The notes: a model not told the origin generated them from the sequence alone. A stretch of 64,000 nt of DNA from Kineosporia aurantiaca JCM 3230 (GCA_000719025.1 JODP01000014.1:1-64000); one strand, 5' to 3'. Shown: positions 25,764-33,602, counted from the first letter of the stretch. A program made the numbers and translations.

Positions 25764-27514
25764 GCCGCCGTTCCCTCTCTGTCGGTGTCAGTTGCCGGAA
25801 GATTTTGTGGCGGTGGGGGTTGGCCGTTTGTGGCAGCGTCGAGGGCGGCGCGCCATTTGCGGCGTTCGGCGACGGCGACCAGGAGACGGTGTGTTCGTGG
25901 CCGGATGGGGTCGTCGCGGCCTGCCACGCGCCAGGAGATGTGGTCGCGTTTTGTGGCAGCCGGGGTGCCCGGATTTTGGCCGGCACTCTGCCCGGTGGGC
26001 TCCTCGGTGGGGGTGTCGTCGATGCCGAGGGTAGTCATGACCCAGGCGCGGCGGTCTTGCTTGTGGTCGGCGAGGGTCTTGCCGGACCATTTGCGGGAGA
26101 CCAGGATTCGGCGTCCGGCGTAGCCGAGGTGTTCGCGGCGGTGGGCCTTGGAGCGGCAGGAACCGGGGCGCTGTCCGTGGTGGGCGTTCTTGGGTGCGAT
26201 GCCGTAGCGCAGCCAGTTCGGACAGGTCGGGGAGCAGGGTTCGACAGCCAGCGCAGCAGTGAGGCGGTCGAGGTGCGCGGCCTGAGCGCCGTCCTCGGGC
26301 GCGTGTGCGTCGGTCATCGACTTGGTGAGGTACTTCGCCAGGTAGCGAACGCGGCGGTCAGCCTCAGGGGTGCCGGACAGAAGGCCCTGGACGTCGACCT
26401 GAGCGCCGAGGCGGGCGACGTGGAAGGGTTCGACGTCGCAGCCCAGTTCGGTGGCGGTGTCGATGGCGTCCAGGGCGTCATCCCAGGCGATCAGGGGTTG
26501 TCCGGTGGCGGGGTCAACGAAGGTGCCTTCCTCGGTGCTGCCCCGCCACACGGGCCGGTGGGTGTCGTCGTAGATGGCTTCGCCGATCTGGGGCCACCAC
26601 ACCTGGTGGTAGGTGGCCGCAACGACCTGCCGGATCACGGCCCGGGGGATGGTGCCGCGAATGGCGAAGTGGGCGTGAGCGGCCAGACGCTTCTGCGGCT
26701 CGACAGCGGCGAAGTACTGCACGTCGTATCCGGCCACCCGGCGAAGGTTCTGCAGGAACCGGTCAATCAGCCGGGAGAACGCGATCGCATCGCGGGCAGC
26801 GCGCCGGTAGTCGTACGAGCCAGGGTCGGCCGGGACACCGCCAGGCTTGACGCGCCCGTACGAGGGCAGGGTGAGGGTCACGAACATGGAGGGCCGGAAC
26901 ACCTGACCATCCCGGCCGGTGAAGGCACGTCCGACCGTGGTTTTCGTCATGGGTCGCTTGGGCAGGTCCGGGACGTCGGAGCGTCGGCGGGTGGATCGGA
27001 CGCGGCGTTCCTTGGCGGGTGGGTCGATGTCGCCCCGGACGCCGGCATGGGCGAGTTCCCGGTCGTTGGCGTTCAGGGATTCGGTGACGGCCTGGGCGGT
27101 CAGGTCGTCACCAGCCGAGGAGAGTTCGTCGCGGGCGGCGGTCATGTCGGCGCGGGCAGTGGCCAGCTCACGTTGCTTGTCGTTCGGGGTGTCGGGGGTG
27201 AGGTCGGGGTCAACCGCCAGGTGCCATCCCTCCCGGCATTGGTGCATGCGCAGGCGCCGGGCTCGTTCGGCGCAGGAAGGGCATTTGGAGGCCAGGGTGG
27301 CCCCGCACGGGACGTCGAGGAAGGTGACTTCACCGGTGCGGTCGTTGACCGTTTTCATGGAGATCGGGCGGATGCAGACGCCGTGGGAGATGGCGACGGC
27401 CTCGACGACGTCCTTGGCCAGGGGCATGCGGGCACGCTGGAGCCGGGATCCCGGGCGGGGCGGCTCGGATTCGGCCGGCACCAGGGCCGTAGGAGCGTCG
27501 TCGAGGGCCGTCAT
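25760..27514 (-). CDS. repSA: RepSA-type replication initiator
   Basis: 584 residues, with Cys pairs near the N-terminus (CPSCAERARRLRMHQC) and a rolling-circle initiator core (HAHFAIRGTIPRA is the metal-binding HxH-type motif). The C-terminal segment CPNWLRYGIAPKNAHHGQRP is characteristic of RepSA proteins. It starts rolling-circle replication of the excised element. It is preceded by a 58-residue coupled gene and overlaps xis by 4 bases. Confidence 0.92.
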   Translation of the reverse strand: MTALDDAPTALVPAESEPPRPGSRLQRARMPLAKDVVEAVAISHGVCIRPISMKTVNDRTGEVTFLDVPCGATLASKCPSCAERARRLRMHQCREGWHLAVDPDLTPDTPNDKQRELATARADMTAARDELSSAGDDLTAQAVTESLNANDRELAHAGVRGDIDPPAKERRVRSTRRRSDVPDLPKRPMTKTTVGRAFTGRDGQVFRPSMFVTLTLPSYGRVKPGGVPADPGSYDYRRAARDAIAFSRLIDRFLQNLRRVAGYDVQYFAAVEPQKRLAAHAHFAIRGTIPRAVIRQVVAATYHQVWWPQIGEAIYDDTHRPVWRGSTEEGTFVDPATGQPLIAWDDALDAIDTATELGCDVEPFHVARLGAQVDVQGLLSGTPEADRRVRYLAKYLTKSMTDAHAPEDGAQAAHLDRLTAALAVEPCSPTCPNWLRYGIAPKNAHHGQRPGSCRSKAHRREHLGYAGRRILVSRKWSGKTLADHKQDRRAWVMTTLGIDDTPTEEPTGQSAGQNPGTPAATKRDHISWRVAGRDDPIRPRTHRLLVAVAERRKWRAALDAATNGQPPPPQNLPATDTDREGTAA

Positions 27515-27516
27515 GG

Positions 27517-27693
27517 TTAGAGCACCTCCAGGTGTTCATGGCGGGCGTGCGTAAAGGCTTGCGTGTCGGCGGCTTCGGGGTTGGAGGTGGTGCAGGACCA
27601 CAGGCACCCGGGCACGAGGCAGTCAGCGGCGAACAGGCCGGCCGATCCCAGCAGGAGCCAGGGCTGGGCCGGGCGGTCGGCGTGGCGGCTCAC
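27517..27693 (-). CDS. 58-residue Cys-containing small protein
   Basis: Too short for most gene finders. Its GTG overlaps the TGA of the upstream gene (GTGA) and its TAA is 2 bases from the RepSA ATG, the same coupling seen throughout this operon. It contains ADCLVPGCLWSC, so three Cys lie in ten residues, and a weakly hydrophobic N-terminal half. Function unknown; it carries the GGAGGTG that acts as the RepSA ribosome site. Confidence 0.7.
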   Translation of the reverse strand: MSRHADRPAQPWLLLGSAGLFAADCLVPGCLWSCTTSNPEAADTQAFTHARHEHLEVL

Positions 27694-27968
27694 CGGTTGC
27701 GTTCCGCACGCAAGGCATCGGCCATCTGGTCCAAGTCGATACCGAGGTGTTCGCAGTGCTCCAGGACCCGTTCGGCTTCCCGTCCCACAGCGAACATGGC
27801 CACATCGCGGCTGCTTTCGCAGTCAATGCAGATGGCGAGACAGCCAATCCCGAGCATCGACCCGGTGGTGACGGTGGCGACGTCGTGGGTGCCGCCGCAG
27901 GTCTCGCAGTTCTCACGGCGGGGGCAGTTGCTGGTGTCGTCCACGTTGATCGGCCGGTTAGTCCGCAC
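27690..27968 (-). CDS. Cys-rich protein (paralogue 2)
   Basis: 92 residues from a GTG at 27968, 4 bases after the stop of paralogue 1. The Cys pattern is NCPRRENCETCGG, then CLAICIDC, then EHCEHLG. Every one of these lines up with the neighbour's GCSRSGDCVACGS, CLRTCTSC and DHCDHLG, so the two arose by tandem duplication. A small zinc-binding fold is likely. Function in the element is unknown. Confidence 0.75.
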   Translation of the reverse strand: MRTNRPINVDDTSNCPRRENCETCGGTHDVATVTTGSMLGIGCLAICIDCESSRDVAMFAVGREAERVLEHCEHLGIDLDQMADALRAERNR

Positions 27969-27972
27969 GGTC

Positions 27973-28368
27973 TCACGCGCCTTTCCGGAGCTGGAGGGTG
28001 GACAGATAAGCCCCACGCATCCGGGGGCGGGTGACGCCAAGGTGGTCGCAGTGGTCGGCGACCGCATCGTCGATTCGGCCGGCATCGAGCTGGTCGACCG
28101 CGTCGGCGCCGCATGAGGTGCAGGTCCGCAGGCAGGCGACCAGGGCCAGACTCGGCACCGGCGAGGTGATCGAGTAGCTGTCGCCGGAACCGCAGGCCAC
28201 GCAGTCTCCGGACCGGGAGCATCCCGAGGTGTCGAGCAGATCCAGGGAGGGCCGCTGCACGGGCCGGGAGGCGGCAAAACGTCCTCCATAGCAGTACAAG
28301 TCGCGGTGCGTCTGCCGGTCGTACATGGTGTTGCGGCAGACCGGGCAAATGGACCGGCCCCGGCTCAC
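27973..28368 (-). CDS. Cys-rich protein (paralogue 1)
   Basis: 131 residues from a GTG that overlaps the preceding stop (GTGA). An extra N-terminal zinc-ribbon-like piece (ICPVCRN, LYCYGG) precedes the C-terminal ~80 residues shared with paralogue 2. That shared part ends HCDHLGVTRPRMRGAYL. Possibly a DNA- or protein-binding accessory of replication or transfer; no known family could be named. Confidence 0.75.
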   Translation of the reverse strand: MSRGRSICPVCRNTMYDRQTHRDLYCYGGRFAASRPVQRPSLDLLDTSGCSRSGDCVACGSGDSYSITSPVPSLALVACLRTCTSCGADAVDQLDAGRIDDAVADHCDHLGVTRPRMRGAYLSTLQLRKGA

Positions 28369-28547
28369 CGGCGGACCGCCCACCAGATCAGGGCGATGAT
28401 GGTGGTCTGGAAGAGCGCGACCGCGATCAGGCACCAGACGCCGCCGAGGATGAACGCGGCCAGGGGGAAGATCAGCATCCAGGTCAGGACGGTCTTGATG
28501 ATGCGCGTCAGCCACGCGGCGTCGGTCGTGATGTGTAGCTGTGCCAT
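28365..28547 (-). CDS. small two-helix membrane protein (Spd-like)
   Basis: 60 residues with two adjacent hydrophobic helices (about 19-37 and 40-57: WMLIFPLAAFILGGVWCLIA, VALFQTTIIALIWWAV). AICEs and Streptomyces plasmids carry such small spread (Spd) membrane proteins next to the translocase for intramycelial spread. It follows TraSA by 3 bases. Confidence 0.78.
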   Translation of the reverse strand: MAQLHITTDAAWLTRIIKTVLTWMLIFPLAAFILGGVWCLIAVALFQTTIIALIWWAVRR

Positions 28548-28550
28548 GAG

Positions 28551-30023
28551 TCAGCCCACCGCCCTGAGCGAGCCCGCAGGCCCGTTCTCGTCGTTGTCGT
28601 CTGTGTCGATCGGGGAATCGTCCGAGGTGTCGTTGAAGGTGGCGCGAAAACCCACACCGGAGGTGACGAACCGCACCAGTTCAGCGATTTCGGCGTCATC
28701 GACGTAGGCGACGCGGACGCGGGCCGGAACGCGGGAGGCCCGGATCTTGAAGCCGATACCGGCGGTGGAGGGGTCGTTGGGGATCTCGTCAGCCGCAGCG
28801 CCGCGCAGGCGGGCATCGTCGCCGAGAGTCATGTCGACGTGAGCGGCCGAGGTGACGCGCAGGCAGACCCGGACGGTGAACAGGTCCCGGACCGGCACGA
28901 CGTCCTTGGACGGCTCCTGGACTTCAGCCAGCATGCAATGCCCGGTCGCGCGCCCCTGGGTCCCGATCTCCTCCAGCATCTTGCGAATGTCGCGGCTGTT
29001 ACGGCCGAACGACAGCAGCGCCGCCATCTCGTCCAGGACCAGCAGATTGAAGGGCGTTTCGCGGGAGAGACTGAACTTGGCGACACCGTCGGCGGCGTGA
29101 CGGCGCTGCGCTTCCTGGCAGTCCTCGACGAATTCGCCGATCAGTTCCATGATCTGGTCCGGCTCGGATGCGTACCGGTAGGCCATGTCCTTACCCCGGG
29201 CAAGTTCCATGCGCTTGGGGTCGACCATCCACACCCGCACCAGGCCGTCCCGGATCAGGGAGGCGATCGAGCGCAGCGGAGCCCAGATCATCGACGCCTT
29301 ACCCGCACCCGTGGCCCCGGCAACGAGCCAGTGCTGACCGGCCAGGGACTCACACCAGTCAGCGCCGTACTCGTCCTCGCCCAGGTAGACCGCGCCCAGG
29401 TCGACCATGCTCGAATCGGCCGGCATGGCAGGTGCGTCGAGGATCTCGGTGAACGGCTCGGAGCGTTCGATGACCAGGCCGACCGTGCAGGGCTTGGTTC
29501 GCTCGACCGCGATCCGGACCGCGCCCAGGGCGTCGGCGAGGGCTTCTGCTTTCTCCTCCCAGGCCTTGACCGACTGCCCGGGTGCCATCCGGATGATGAC
29601 CGTGTCGATGCTCGGCGAGAACGAAAGGACCCGCAGGACGCGGGGAATCTGGGTGATCCCGGTGCGGCGCTTGACCGGCGCCAGGTCGACGGCCATGCAC
29701 GCATCGGCCCAGCGGCGTCCGGCGTAGGAGGTCCAGCGACGCCACGAGGCACGAAGCCGCGGGGCCGCCATCCGGTCGTAGGAGTTCGGGTGACCCCGAT
29801 ACCAGGCCCCCAGACCGAGGGCAGCACCACCGGCGACCTCAGCCATCGTGACCGGTCCGAGCTCCAGCAGGCCCGTACCCAGAGCGGCCGAGGACAGGCT
29901 GATACCGGGGTGACGGCAGGCCCAGATCGCGGCACGCCACTCCAGACCCAGCTCCCGCGAGGACTCCTGATTCGATGCGGGGGCCACCGATTTCTTCGGT
30001 GACGTGAACGTGAAAACGCCCAT
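28551..30023 (-). CDS. traSA: TraSA/TraB FtsK-type DNA translocase
   Basis: 490 residues. An N-terminal membrane part (about 33-75) is followed by the FtsK/SpoIIIE motor with Walker A GATGAGKA at 236-243 and Walker B NLLVLDE at 326-332. Such proteins move double-stranded plasmid DNA between hyphae as a hexamer. The residue after the Walker A Lys is Ala rather than Ser/Thr; actinobacterial TraB proteins often have Gly here. Upstream is a hairpin at 30062-30102. Confidence 0.93.
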   Translation of the reverse strand: MGVFTFTSPKKSVAPASNQESSRELGLEWRAAIWACRHPGISLSSAALGTGLLELGPVTMAEVAGGAALGLGAWYRGHPNSYDRMAAPRLRASWRRWTSYAGRRWADACMAVDLAPVKRRTGITQIPRVLRVLSFSPSIDTVIIRMAPGQSVKAWEEKAEALADALGAVRIAVERTKPCTVGLVIERSEPFTEILDAPAMPADSSMVDLGAVYLGEDEYGADWCESLAGQHWLVAGATGAGKASMIWAPLRSIASLIRDGLVRVWMVDPKRMELARGKDMAYRYASEPDQIMELIGEFVEDCQEAQRRHAADGVAKFSLSRETPFNLLVLDEMAALLSFGRNSRDIRKMLEEIGTQGRATGHCMLAEVQEPSKDVVPVRDLFTVRVCLRVTSAAHVDMTLGDDARLRGAAADEIPNDPSTAGIGFKIRASRVPARVRVAYVDDAEIAELVRFVTSGVGFRATFNDTSDDSPIDTDDNDENGPAGSLRAVG

Positions 30024-30061
30024 GAGGAAACCTCAATCATCAAAAGTGGGCAGGACGAGAC

Positions 30062-30102
30062 CCCGGCCCGACCGCACGAACACAGGCGGCAACCGGGCCG
30101 GG
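30062..30102. terminator. GC-rich hairpin before traSA
   Basis: A 9-bp perfect stem (30062-30070 with 30094-30102) with a 23-base loop lies in the 138-base gap between the 63-residue gene and traSA, the only sizeable gap of that stretch. It may attenuate read-through into the translocase gene. Confidence 0.4.
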
Positions 30103-30161
30103 ACCCGTCATGTGAAGAGAACGTGCAGCCAGACCAGATCGGCCGGCATCAGGACGCCGGG

Positions 30162-30353
30162 CTAGCGGCGGTTGTCGTCCGAGTAGGAGCGGCTGGCGTC
30201 GTCCAGGACCAGGACCAGAACGGCGACGTCCCGGGTGAGCCGGTCGTGTGCGCTCTTGAGCCGCACCGCCTCCGGGGCGCCCTTGGTGACCGGGCGCAGC
30301 ATGCGCATGGCGTTGGTCAGGTCGTCCATGCAGTCTTCGAGGGCACGCATCAC
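30162..30353 (-). CDS. small helical protein
   Basis: 63 residues, predicted all-helical and rich in Leu/Asp/Arg (LTNAMRMLRPVTKGA, then RDVAVLVLVLDDAS). It starts 2 bases after the previous stop and has no membrane segment. Unknown function; it is one of the small conserved-position genes between pra and traSA. Confidence 0.65.
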   Translation of the reverse strand: MMRALEDCMDDLTNAMRMLRPVTKGAPEAVRLKSAHDRLTRDVAVLVLVLDDASRSYSDDNRR

Positions 30354-30355
30354 GG

Positions 30356-30628
30356 TCAGTACCTCCAGTCCTGAGCCATCAGCTCTGCCTGACCACGCCG
30401 GACCCGATCCTGCAGGGCCTCCAGCGACTCTTCCGCGTGCTTGACCAGCGCTACCAACTGCTCCGGCGATGCGGCCCGACCCGAGGACGGCGCCTGGCCC
30501 TCCAGCTTCGCCACCGTGAGCCGGGCGTCCTCCAGCACGATCCGAACGTGCTCGATCACCGAGGTGAGCGCGTTGTACTTGCGACGGCTACGCGGGTTGA
30601 TCACCAGGGAAACGACGGGAGAGGTCAC
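30356..30628 (-). CDS. hypothetical helical protein
   Basis: 90 residues from a GTG that overlaps the stop of the upstream Zn-ribbon gene (GTGA). After a short strand (VVSLVINPRSRRKYNAL) come two long amphipathic helices, which suggests a coiled coil. No family recognised. Confidence 0.68.
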   Translation of the reverse strand: MTSPVVSLVINPRSRRKYNALTSVIEHVRIVLEDARLTVAKLEGQAPSSGRAASPEQLVALVKHAEESLEALQDRVRRGQAELMAQDWRY

Positions 30629-30852
30629 AGCAGGCCCCCCGCCATGACCAGGCCGCCCCGGGTGCCAGCCGAGTCCGGCAGCAGCGGGAACGAGACGAAC
30701 CGCCCCTGGTTGTCCCGCAGCGGAAGCGGAGGCTGAACCACGCAGGCCCCGCACTTGCCCTCGGTGAGGGTGTTGACCGGGACCGACGCCCCGCAGAGGG
30801 AACAGCGACGACGGGTACCCGCCCTGCCCCCATGGATAAGCTGACTACGCAT
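30625..30852 (-). CDS. small zinc-ribbon protein
   Basis: 75 residues from the ATG at 30852. Two CxxC pairs (CSLC at about 17-20, CGAC at about 38-41) form a likely zinc ribbon; a Gly/Pro-rich tail follows. The basic N-terminus (GGRAGTRRR) suggests nucleic-acid contact. Unknown role in the element. Confidence 0.68.
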   Translation of the reverse strand: MRSQLIHGGRAGTRRRCSLCGASVPVNTLTEGKCGACVVQPPLPLRDNQGRFVSFPLLPDSAGTRGGLVMAGGLL

Positions 30853-30944
30853 CGCGATGGACTCCAATTCACTCGTTGATGTACGCCCCCGGGGCCGGAT
30901 TGCAGCCGAACCCGGGGGCACCTACGGCGACCCTGAAACTGCTG

Positions 30945-31406
30945 TCAGGCCGCCTTGTCACCCTCACCGGACGCCTGCCGGGAAGCACGGCCCGTCGTGG
31001 GAGTCGAACCGCCCGGGGCCTTGCCCTGCGGGTGGACACCTGTAGCCCGGAACGACAGCGCCATCCGCGCCCGGCCGTTCCCGCGACCCTCCTGGATGTA
31101 CGGCGTCACCATCAGGCCGGAAAACTCCACAGCCCGAAGCCCCGTACCCGGAAGAACCTCCTCCGGCAGCATCGGCACGTGAGGAGCCGACACCTTGACC
31201 TTGACTTCCTTCTCCCGAGCATCCGGGTCACGGTCGATACACGTGACCGTCCAGACCAGCTCCCCAGTCTGCTTGTCCTTCGACGGCGACTGACGACCCG
31301 TTTTCTGGTCGTAATCCATCGCCTGCTGCACACCCATCGCGTACAGACCATGCGGGAACGCGTCCCCCATCGGCACCGCGAACCGGTACCCACCCATGAG
31401 CGCCAT
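30945..31406 (-). CDS. pra: Pra-type activator of replication, integration and excision
   Basis: 153 residues resembling the AICE 'plasmid replication, integration and excision activator' family. It has an N-terminal FAVPMGDAFPHGLYAMG, a TGELVWTVTCIDRDPDARE core, VEFSGLMVTPYIQEG, and a basic disordered tail. In pSAM2, Pra turns on repSA, xis and int, and is itself repressed by KorSA. It heads the leftward operon, with the operator pair just upstream, matching that scheme. Confidence 0.88.
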   Translation of the reverse strand: MALMGGYRFAVPMGDAFPHGLYAMGVQQAMDYDQKTGRQSPSKDKQTGELVWTVTCIDRDPDAREKEVKVKVSAPHVPMLPEEVLPGTGLRAVEFSGLMVTPYIQEGRGNGRARMALSFRATGVHPQGKAPGGSTPTTGRASRQASGEGDKAA

Positions 31407-31446
31407 GCGCTTGTTCCTCTCGTTGATCGGGAGTCCCCGAACCGGC

Positions 31447-31513
31447 TCAATTAGGAGTGGTTCTATTCGAACACGAGCCGCCCATCCGCGTCAATAGAAC
31501 CGGTCCTATTGAC
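31447..31513. promoter_or_regulatory. twin KorSA-like operators and korSA promoter
   Basis: Two related 24-base palindromic sites at 31447-31470 and 31490-31513 share AATAGAACC and TCCTA at the same spacing, in opposite reading directions. The second is palindromic at 22 of 24 positions. TTGACA at 31509-31514 with TGATAC 18 bases on could be the promoter of the GntR gene, so its own product would block it and also pra. Confidence 0.78.
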
Positions 31514-31565
31514 ATAGGAGTGACTTGAGGTCTGATACGGCTAGCCTTGATGCAGGAGGTGAGGC

Positions 31566-32333
31566 ATGGCGATCGGACATCGCGAGCTGGCGGAGCAACT
31601 GCGCGCGGACATTCAGCGCGGCACGTATCCGCCTGACTCGACCCTGCCCAAGCAGGACGAGTTGGCCGCCGAATACGGCGTGAACGTCAAGACCGTTCGC
31701 CAGGCCGTGGGCCTTCTGGCAGCCGAGGGTCTGGTCACACCCGTCCGTCGGCGAGGGACGGTCGTCAGGGCCAGACCCCCGATGAAGCGCCTGGGAATCG
31801 AGCGCTACGCGAAGAGCAAATGGAAGTTCGGCGGAGTCGTAGCCTTCGCAGCGGACCGGGAAGCCAGCGGACGCGATTGGAAACCGACTGACCAGACCCA
31901 GACCGTCAGCATGACCGAGGCCGACGAGACCACCGCTGGAGCGCTTGAGATCCCCATCGGCGCACCGGTTTATGCCCGTGCGCGACTTGTGAAGGACGCG
32001 GGAAGCCCGACGCACACTCTCACGAGCTACTACCGGCCCGAAGATGTCGAAGGCACCCCTCTAGTAGACCCGGAGCCCGGACCGGCGGGACGTGGTGGCG
32101 GCTTCCAGGTGCTCACGTTGCAGGGTCTGGAGCCGCACCACATGCGCGAAAGCTTCTTCGCACGGATGCCGACACCGGAGGAGACACACACGCTGGAGTT
32201 GCCTCCAGGTGAGCCGGTGGTGGTGCTCCACCGAACGACGTTCACGGAGGACGGGCGGCCTGTGGAGTCCGCTCTCGGCGTGCACCGCGCTAGCCGCTTC
32301 ACCTGGACCTACGAGTTCAACATCCCGGACTGA
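31566..32333 (+). CDS. GntR/HutC-type regulator (KorSA-like)
   Basis: 255 residues. The N-terminal GntR winged helix (LPKQDELAAEYGVNVKTVRQ, residues 36-55) is followed by a UTRA ligand domain. Ribosome site GGAGGTGAGGC. It sits divergent from pra as KorSA does in pSAM2, with twin operators between, so it likely keeps the element silent. Ligand unknown. Confidence 0.9.
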   Translation: MAIGHRELAEQLRADIQRGTYPPDSTLPKQDELAAEYGVNVKTVRQAVGLLAAEGLVTPVRRRGTVVRARPPMKRLGIERYAKSKWKFGGVVAFAADREASGRDWKPTDQTQTVSMTEADETTAGALEIPIGAPVYARARLVKDAGSPTHTLTSYYRPEDVEGTPLVDPEPGPAGRGGGFQVLTLQGLEPHHMRESFFARMPTPEETHTLELPPGEPVVVLHRTTFTEDGRPVESALGVHRASRFTWTYEFNIPD

Positions 32334-32349
32334 CGAGCGAGGGGCCGAC

Positions 32350-33015
32350 ATGACCACGCAGACCACGGTTCAGCTAGCGTCGAGCATTCGCTCTGCGGTG
32401 CAGACTCTTTGGGACTATCACGACTTGCACCACACCCTGACTCCCACGGATGTGGGCATCGGCTTGGGCAGCCATGATCTCGGCGTGGCCACCTGCGCGG
32501 CCCAGCTCTATTTGGCCGGCACTTTCCCGCTACTCGTCTTCACGGGTGCGAACGCACCGACCACGATCGAGCGGTTCCCCCGGGGCGAGGCGGTCCACTA
32601 CCGGGAGCATGCTCTGAGCCTCGGTGTACCCGATGAAGCGATCCTCGTGGAACCGGAGGCCCGGAACACCGGGGAGAACATCACGCTCACTCGGAATGTG
32701 CTGAAGGGCAGAGGAGTCGAACCCAGATCGGTCACCCTGATCTCTCGCCCCTACCAGCAGCGTCGCGCCTACGCGACATGCCGCAAGCTCTGGCCAGAGG
32801 TCACCGTTCAGTGTGCATCTCTCCCCCTGGCCCTGGACGACTACGTAGCCAGCATCGGGGACCCCGACCGGGTGGTGAACATGCTTGTGGGCGACACCCA
32901 GCGGATCGAGGTCTACGCCGACAAGGGCTTCGCCATCGAACAGCCGATGCCCAACGAGGTACGCGAGGCTTTCCAACAACTTGTTGACGCTGGGTACACG
33001 TCGCGCCTGGTTTGA
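32350..33015 (+). CDS. YdcF-like (DUF218) protein, AICE cargo
   Basis: 221 residues from the ATG at 32350. The DUF218/YdcF Rossmann-like fold shows GLGSHDLGVATCAAQLY, PLLVFTGANAP and the signature EPEARNTGENITLTRNVL. It follows the GntR gene by 16 bases and is probably co-transcribed with it. Soluble; substrate unknown, possibly an S-adenosyl- or nucleotide-type ligand. Confidence 0.85.
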   Translation: MTTQTTVQLASSIRSAVQTLWDYHDLHHTLTPTDVGIGLGSHDLGVATCAAQLYLAGTFPLLVFTGANAPTTIERFPRGEAVHYREHALSLGVPDEAILVEPEARNTGENITLTRNVLKGRGVEPRSVTLISRPYQQRRAYATCRKLWPEVTVQCASLPLALDDYVASIGDPDRVVNMLVGDTQRIEVYADKGFAIEQPMPNEVREAFQQLVDAGYTSRLV

Positions 33016-33049
33016 GCACTGCTGCCGAATTGACCTTTTAGAAGTCAAG

Positions 33050-33071
33050 GCGGCCCGCTGGCGCGGGCCGC
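33050..33071. terminator. terminator after the YdcF gene
   Basis: A 9-bp perfect GC stem (33050-33058 with 33063-33071) and 4-base loop lie 35 bases after the stop codon. Confidence 0.65.
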
Positions 33072-33074
33072 AGC

Positions 33075-33134
33075 GCCGGGCTCTTCCCCGGGCGGCATGC
33101 GGCCTGGCGGCCGGTCCACCCGGGGAAGCCCGGC
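33075..33134. repeat. long inverted repeat in the element's right end
   Basis: Arms at 33075-33092 and 33119-33134 pair over 16 bases with a 2-base bulge, and the loop holds a smaller GC dyad. It lies in the gene-free 33.0-33.5 kb part of the element. It could be a replication origin structure, a terminator or an integrase arm region. The rest of 33135-33422 shows nothing I can name. Confidence 0.5.
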
Positions 33135-33422
33135 GCACGGCGTTTGGGCCAGACCAGAGCTTCCAGATCCGGCCGGCCGGAGCGGGCAGGCGGAGGCATC
33201 GTCGGGGCCGGGGTCCGTCAGGCATGGAGGCGGGGATGGCTCTATGCGGGGACCAGAGAGTCTCCCCAGACGGCTCCCCCAGCAACGGGCTTCTAGACCA
33301 GCAGGGCCGTCCCAGCGGGGTCCAGGCGCGCTCACGCGTCGTCGCCTGATCCTGGGGCCGGGAGGCAGACGGGCGTGCAACCCACGTGCGATACGCATCG
33401 GTACACATCGGCAAACGAGAGG

Positions 33423-33481
33423 CGCCGCCGGTCGGGAAGCACTCTCGGGATAATCCCGAAAAAGCTTTCCGACCAGCGGCG
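33423..33481. repeat. concentric hairpin beside attR
   Basis: An 18-bp outer stem (33423-33440 with 33464-33481, two mismatched/wobble pairs) and a 6-bp inner stem (33445-33450 with 33454-33459) share one centre at 33452. It starts 16 bases inside attR, downstream of the tRNA operon, so it may now serve as its terminator. Confidence 0.6.
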
Positions 33482-33496
33482 CAGCAGTTCAGAAGA

Positions 33497-33539
33497 GTGG
33501 CCAGGGACGGGGTCGAACCGTCGACCTTCCGATTTTCAG
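33497..33539. repeat. attR core repeat
   Basis: 43 bases identical to 24311-24353, running from one base beyond the tRNA-Phe 3' end through the anticodon loop. The element supplies this part of the functional tRNA gene. Confidence 0.92.
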
Positions 33540-33571
33540 TCGGACGCTCGTACCAACTGAGCTACCTGGCC
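33498..33571 (-). tRNA. tRNA-Phe (GAA)
   Basis: 74 bases. The acceptor stem GGCCAGG/CCTGGCC is intact, the anticodon loop is CTGAAAA, and the T-arm reads TTCGACC. CCA is not encoded. It is last in a Glu-Asp-Phe array read leftward. Its 3' half is the attachment core of the AICE and was rebuilt exactly by the insertion. Confidence 0.96.
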
Positions 33572-33602
33572 GGAACCTGAGTCCTACTTGCCGACTCAGG
33601 CG

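Larger units (their letters stand above)
24311..33539. mobile_element. AICE (pSAM2-type actinobacterial integrative conjugative element)
   Basis: Bounded by 43-bp perfect direct repeats and inserted into the 3' part of tRNA-Phe(GAA). It carries the full AICE set: tyrosine integrase, excisionase, RepSA replication initiator, TraSA/FtsK double-stranded DNA translocase, small spread-type genes, Pra activator, and a GntR (KorSA-like) repressor. Nearly all conjugation/replication genes read leftward with start/stop overlaps. All modules look intact, so the element may still excise, replicate by rolling circle and transfer. Cargo appears limited to a YdcF-like gene. Confidence 0.92.

Noticed and set aside
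25805..27520. A 571-codon plus-strand open frame opposite repSA
   Set aside because: It is Gly/Val-rich without motifs, while the minus strand matches RepSA along its length and is coupled to its neighbours.
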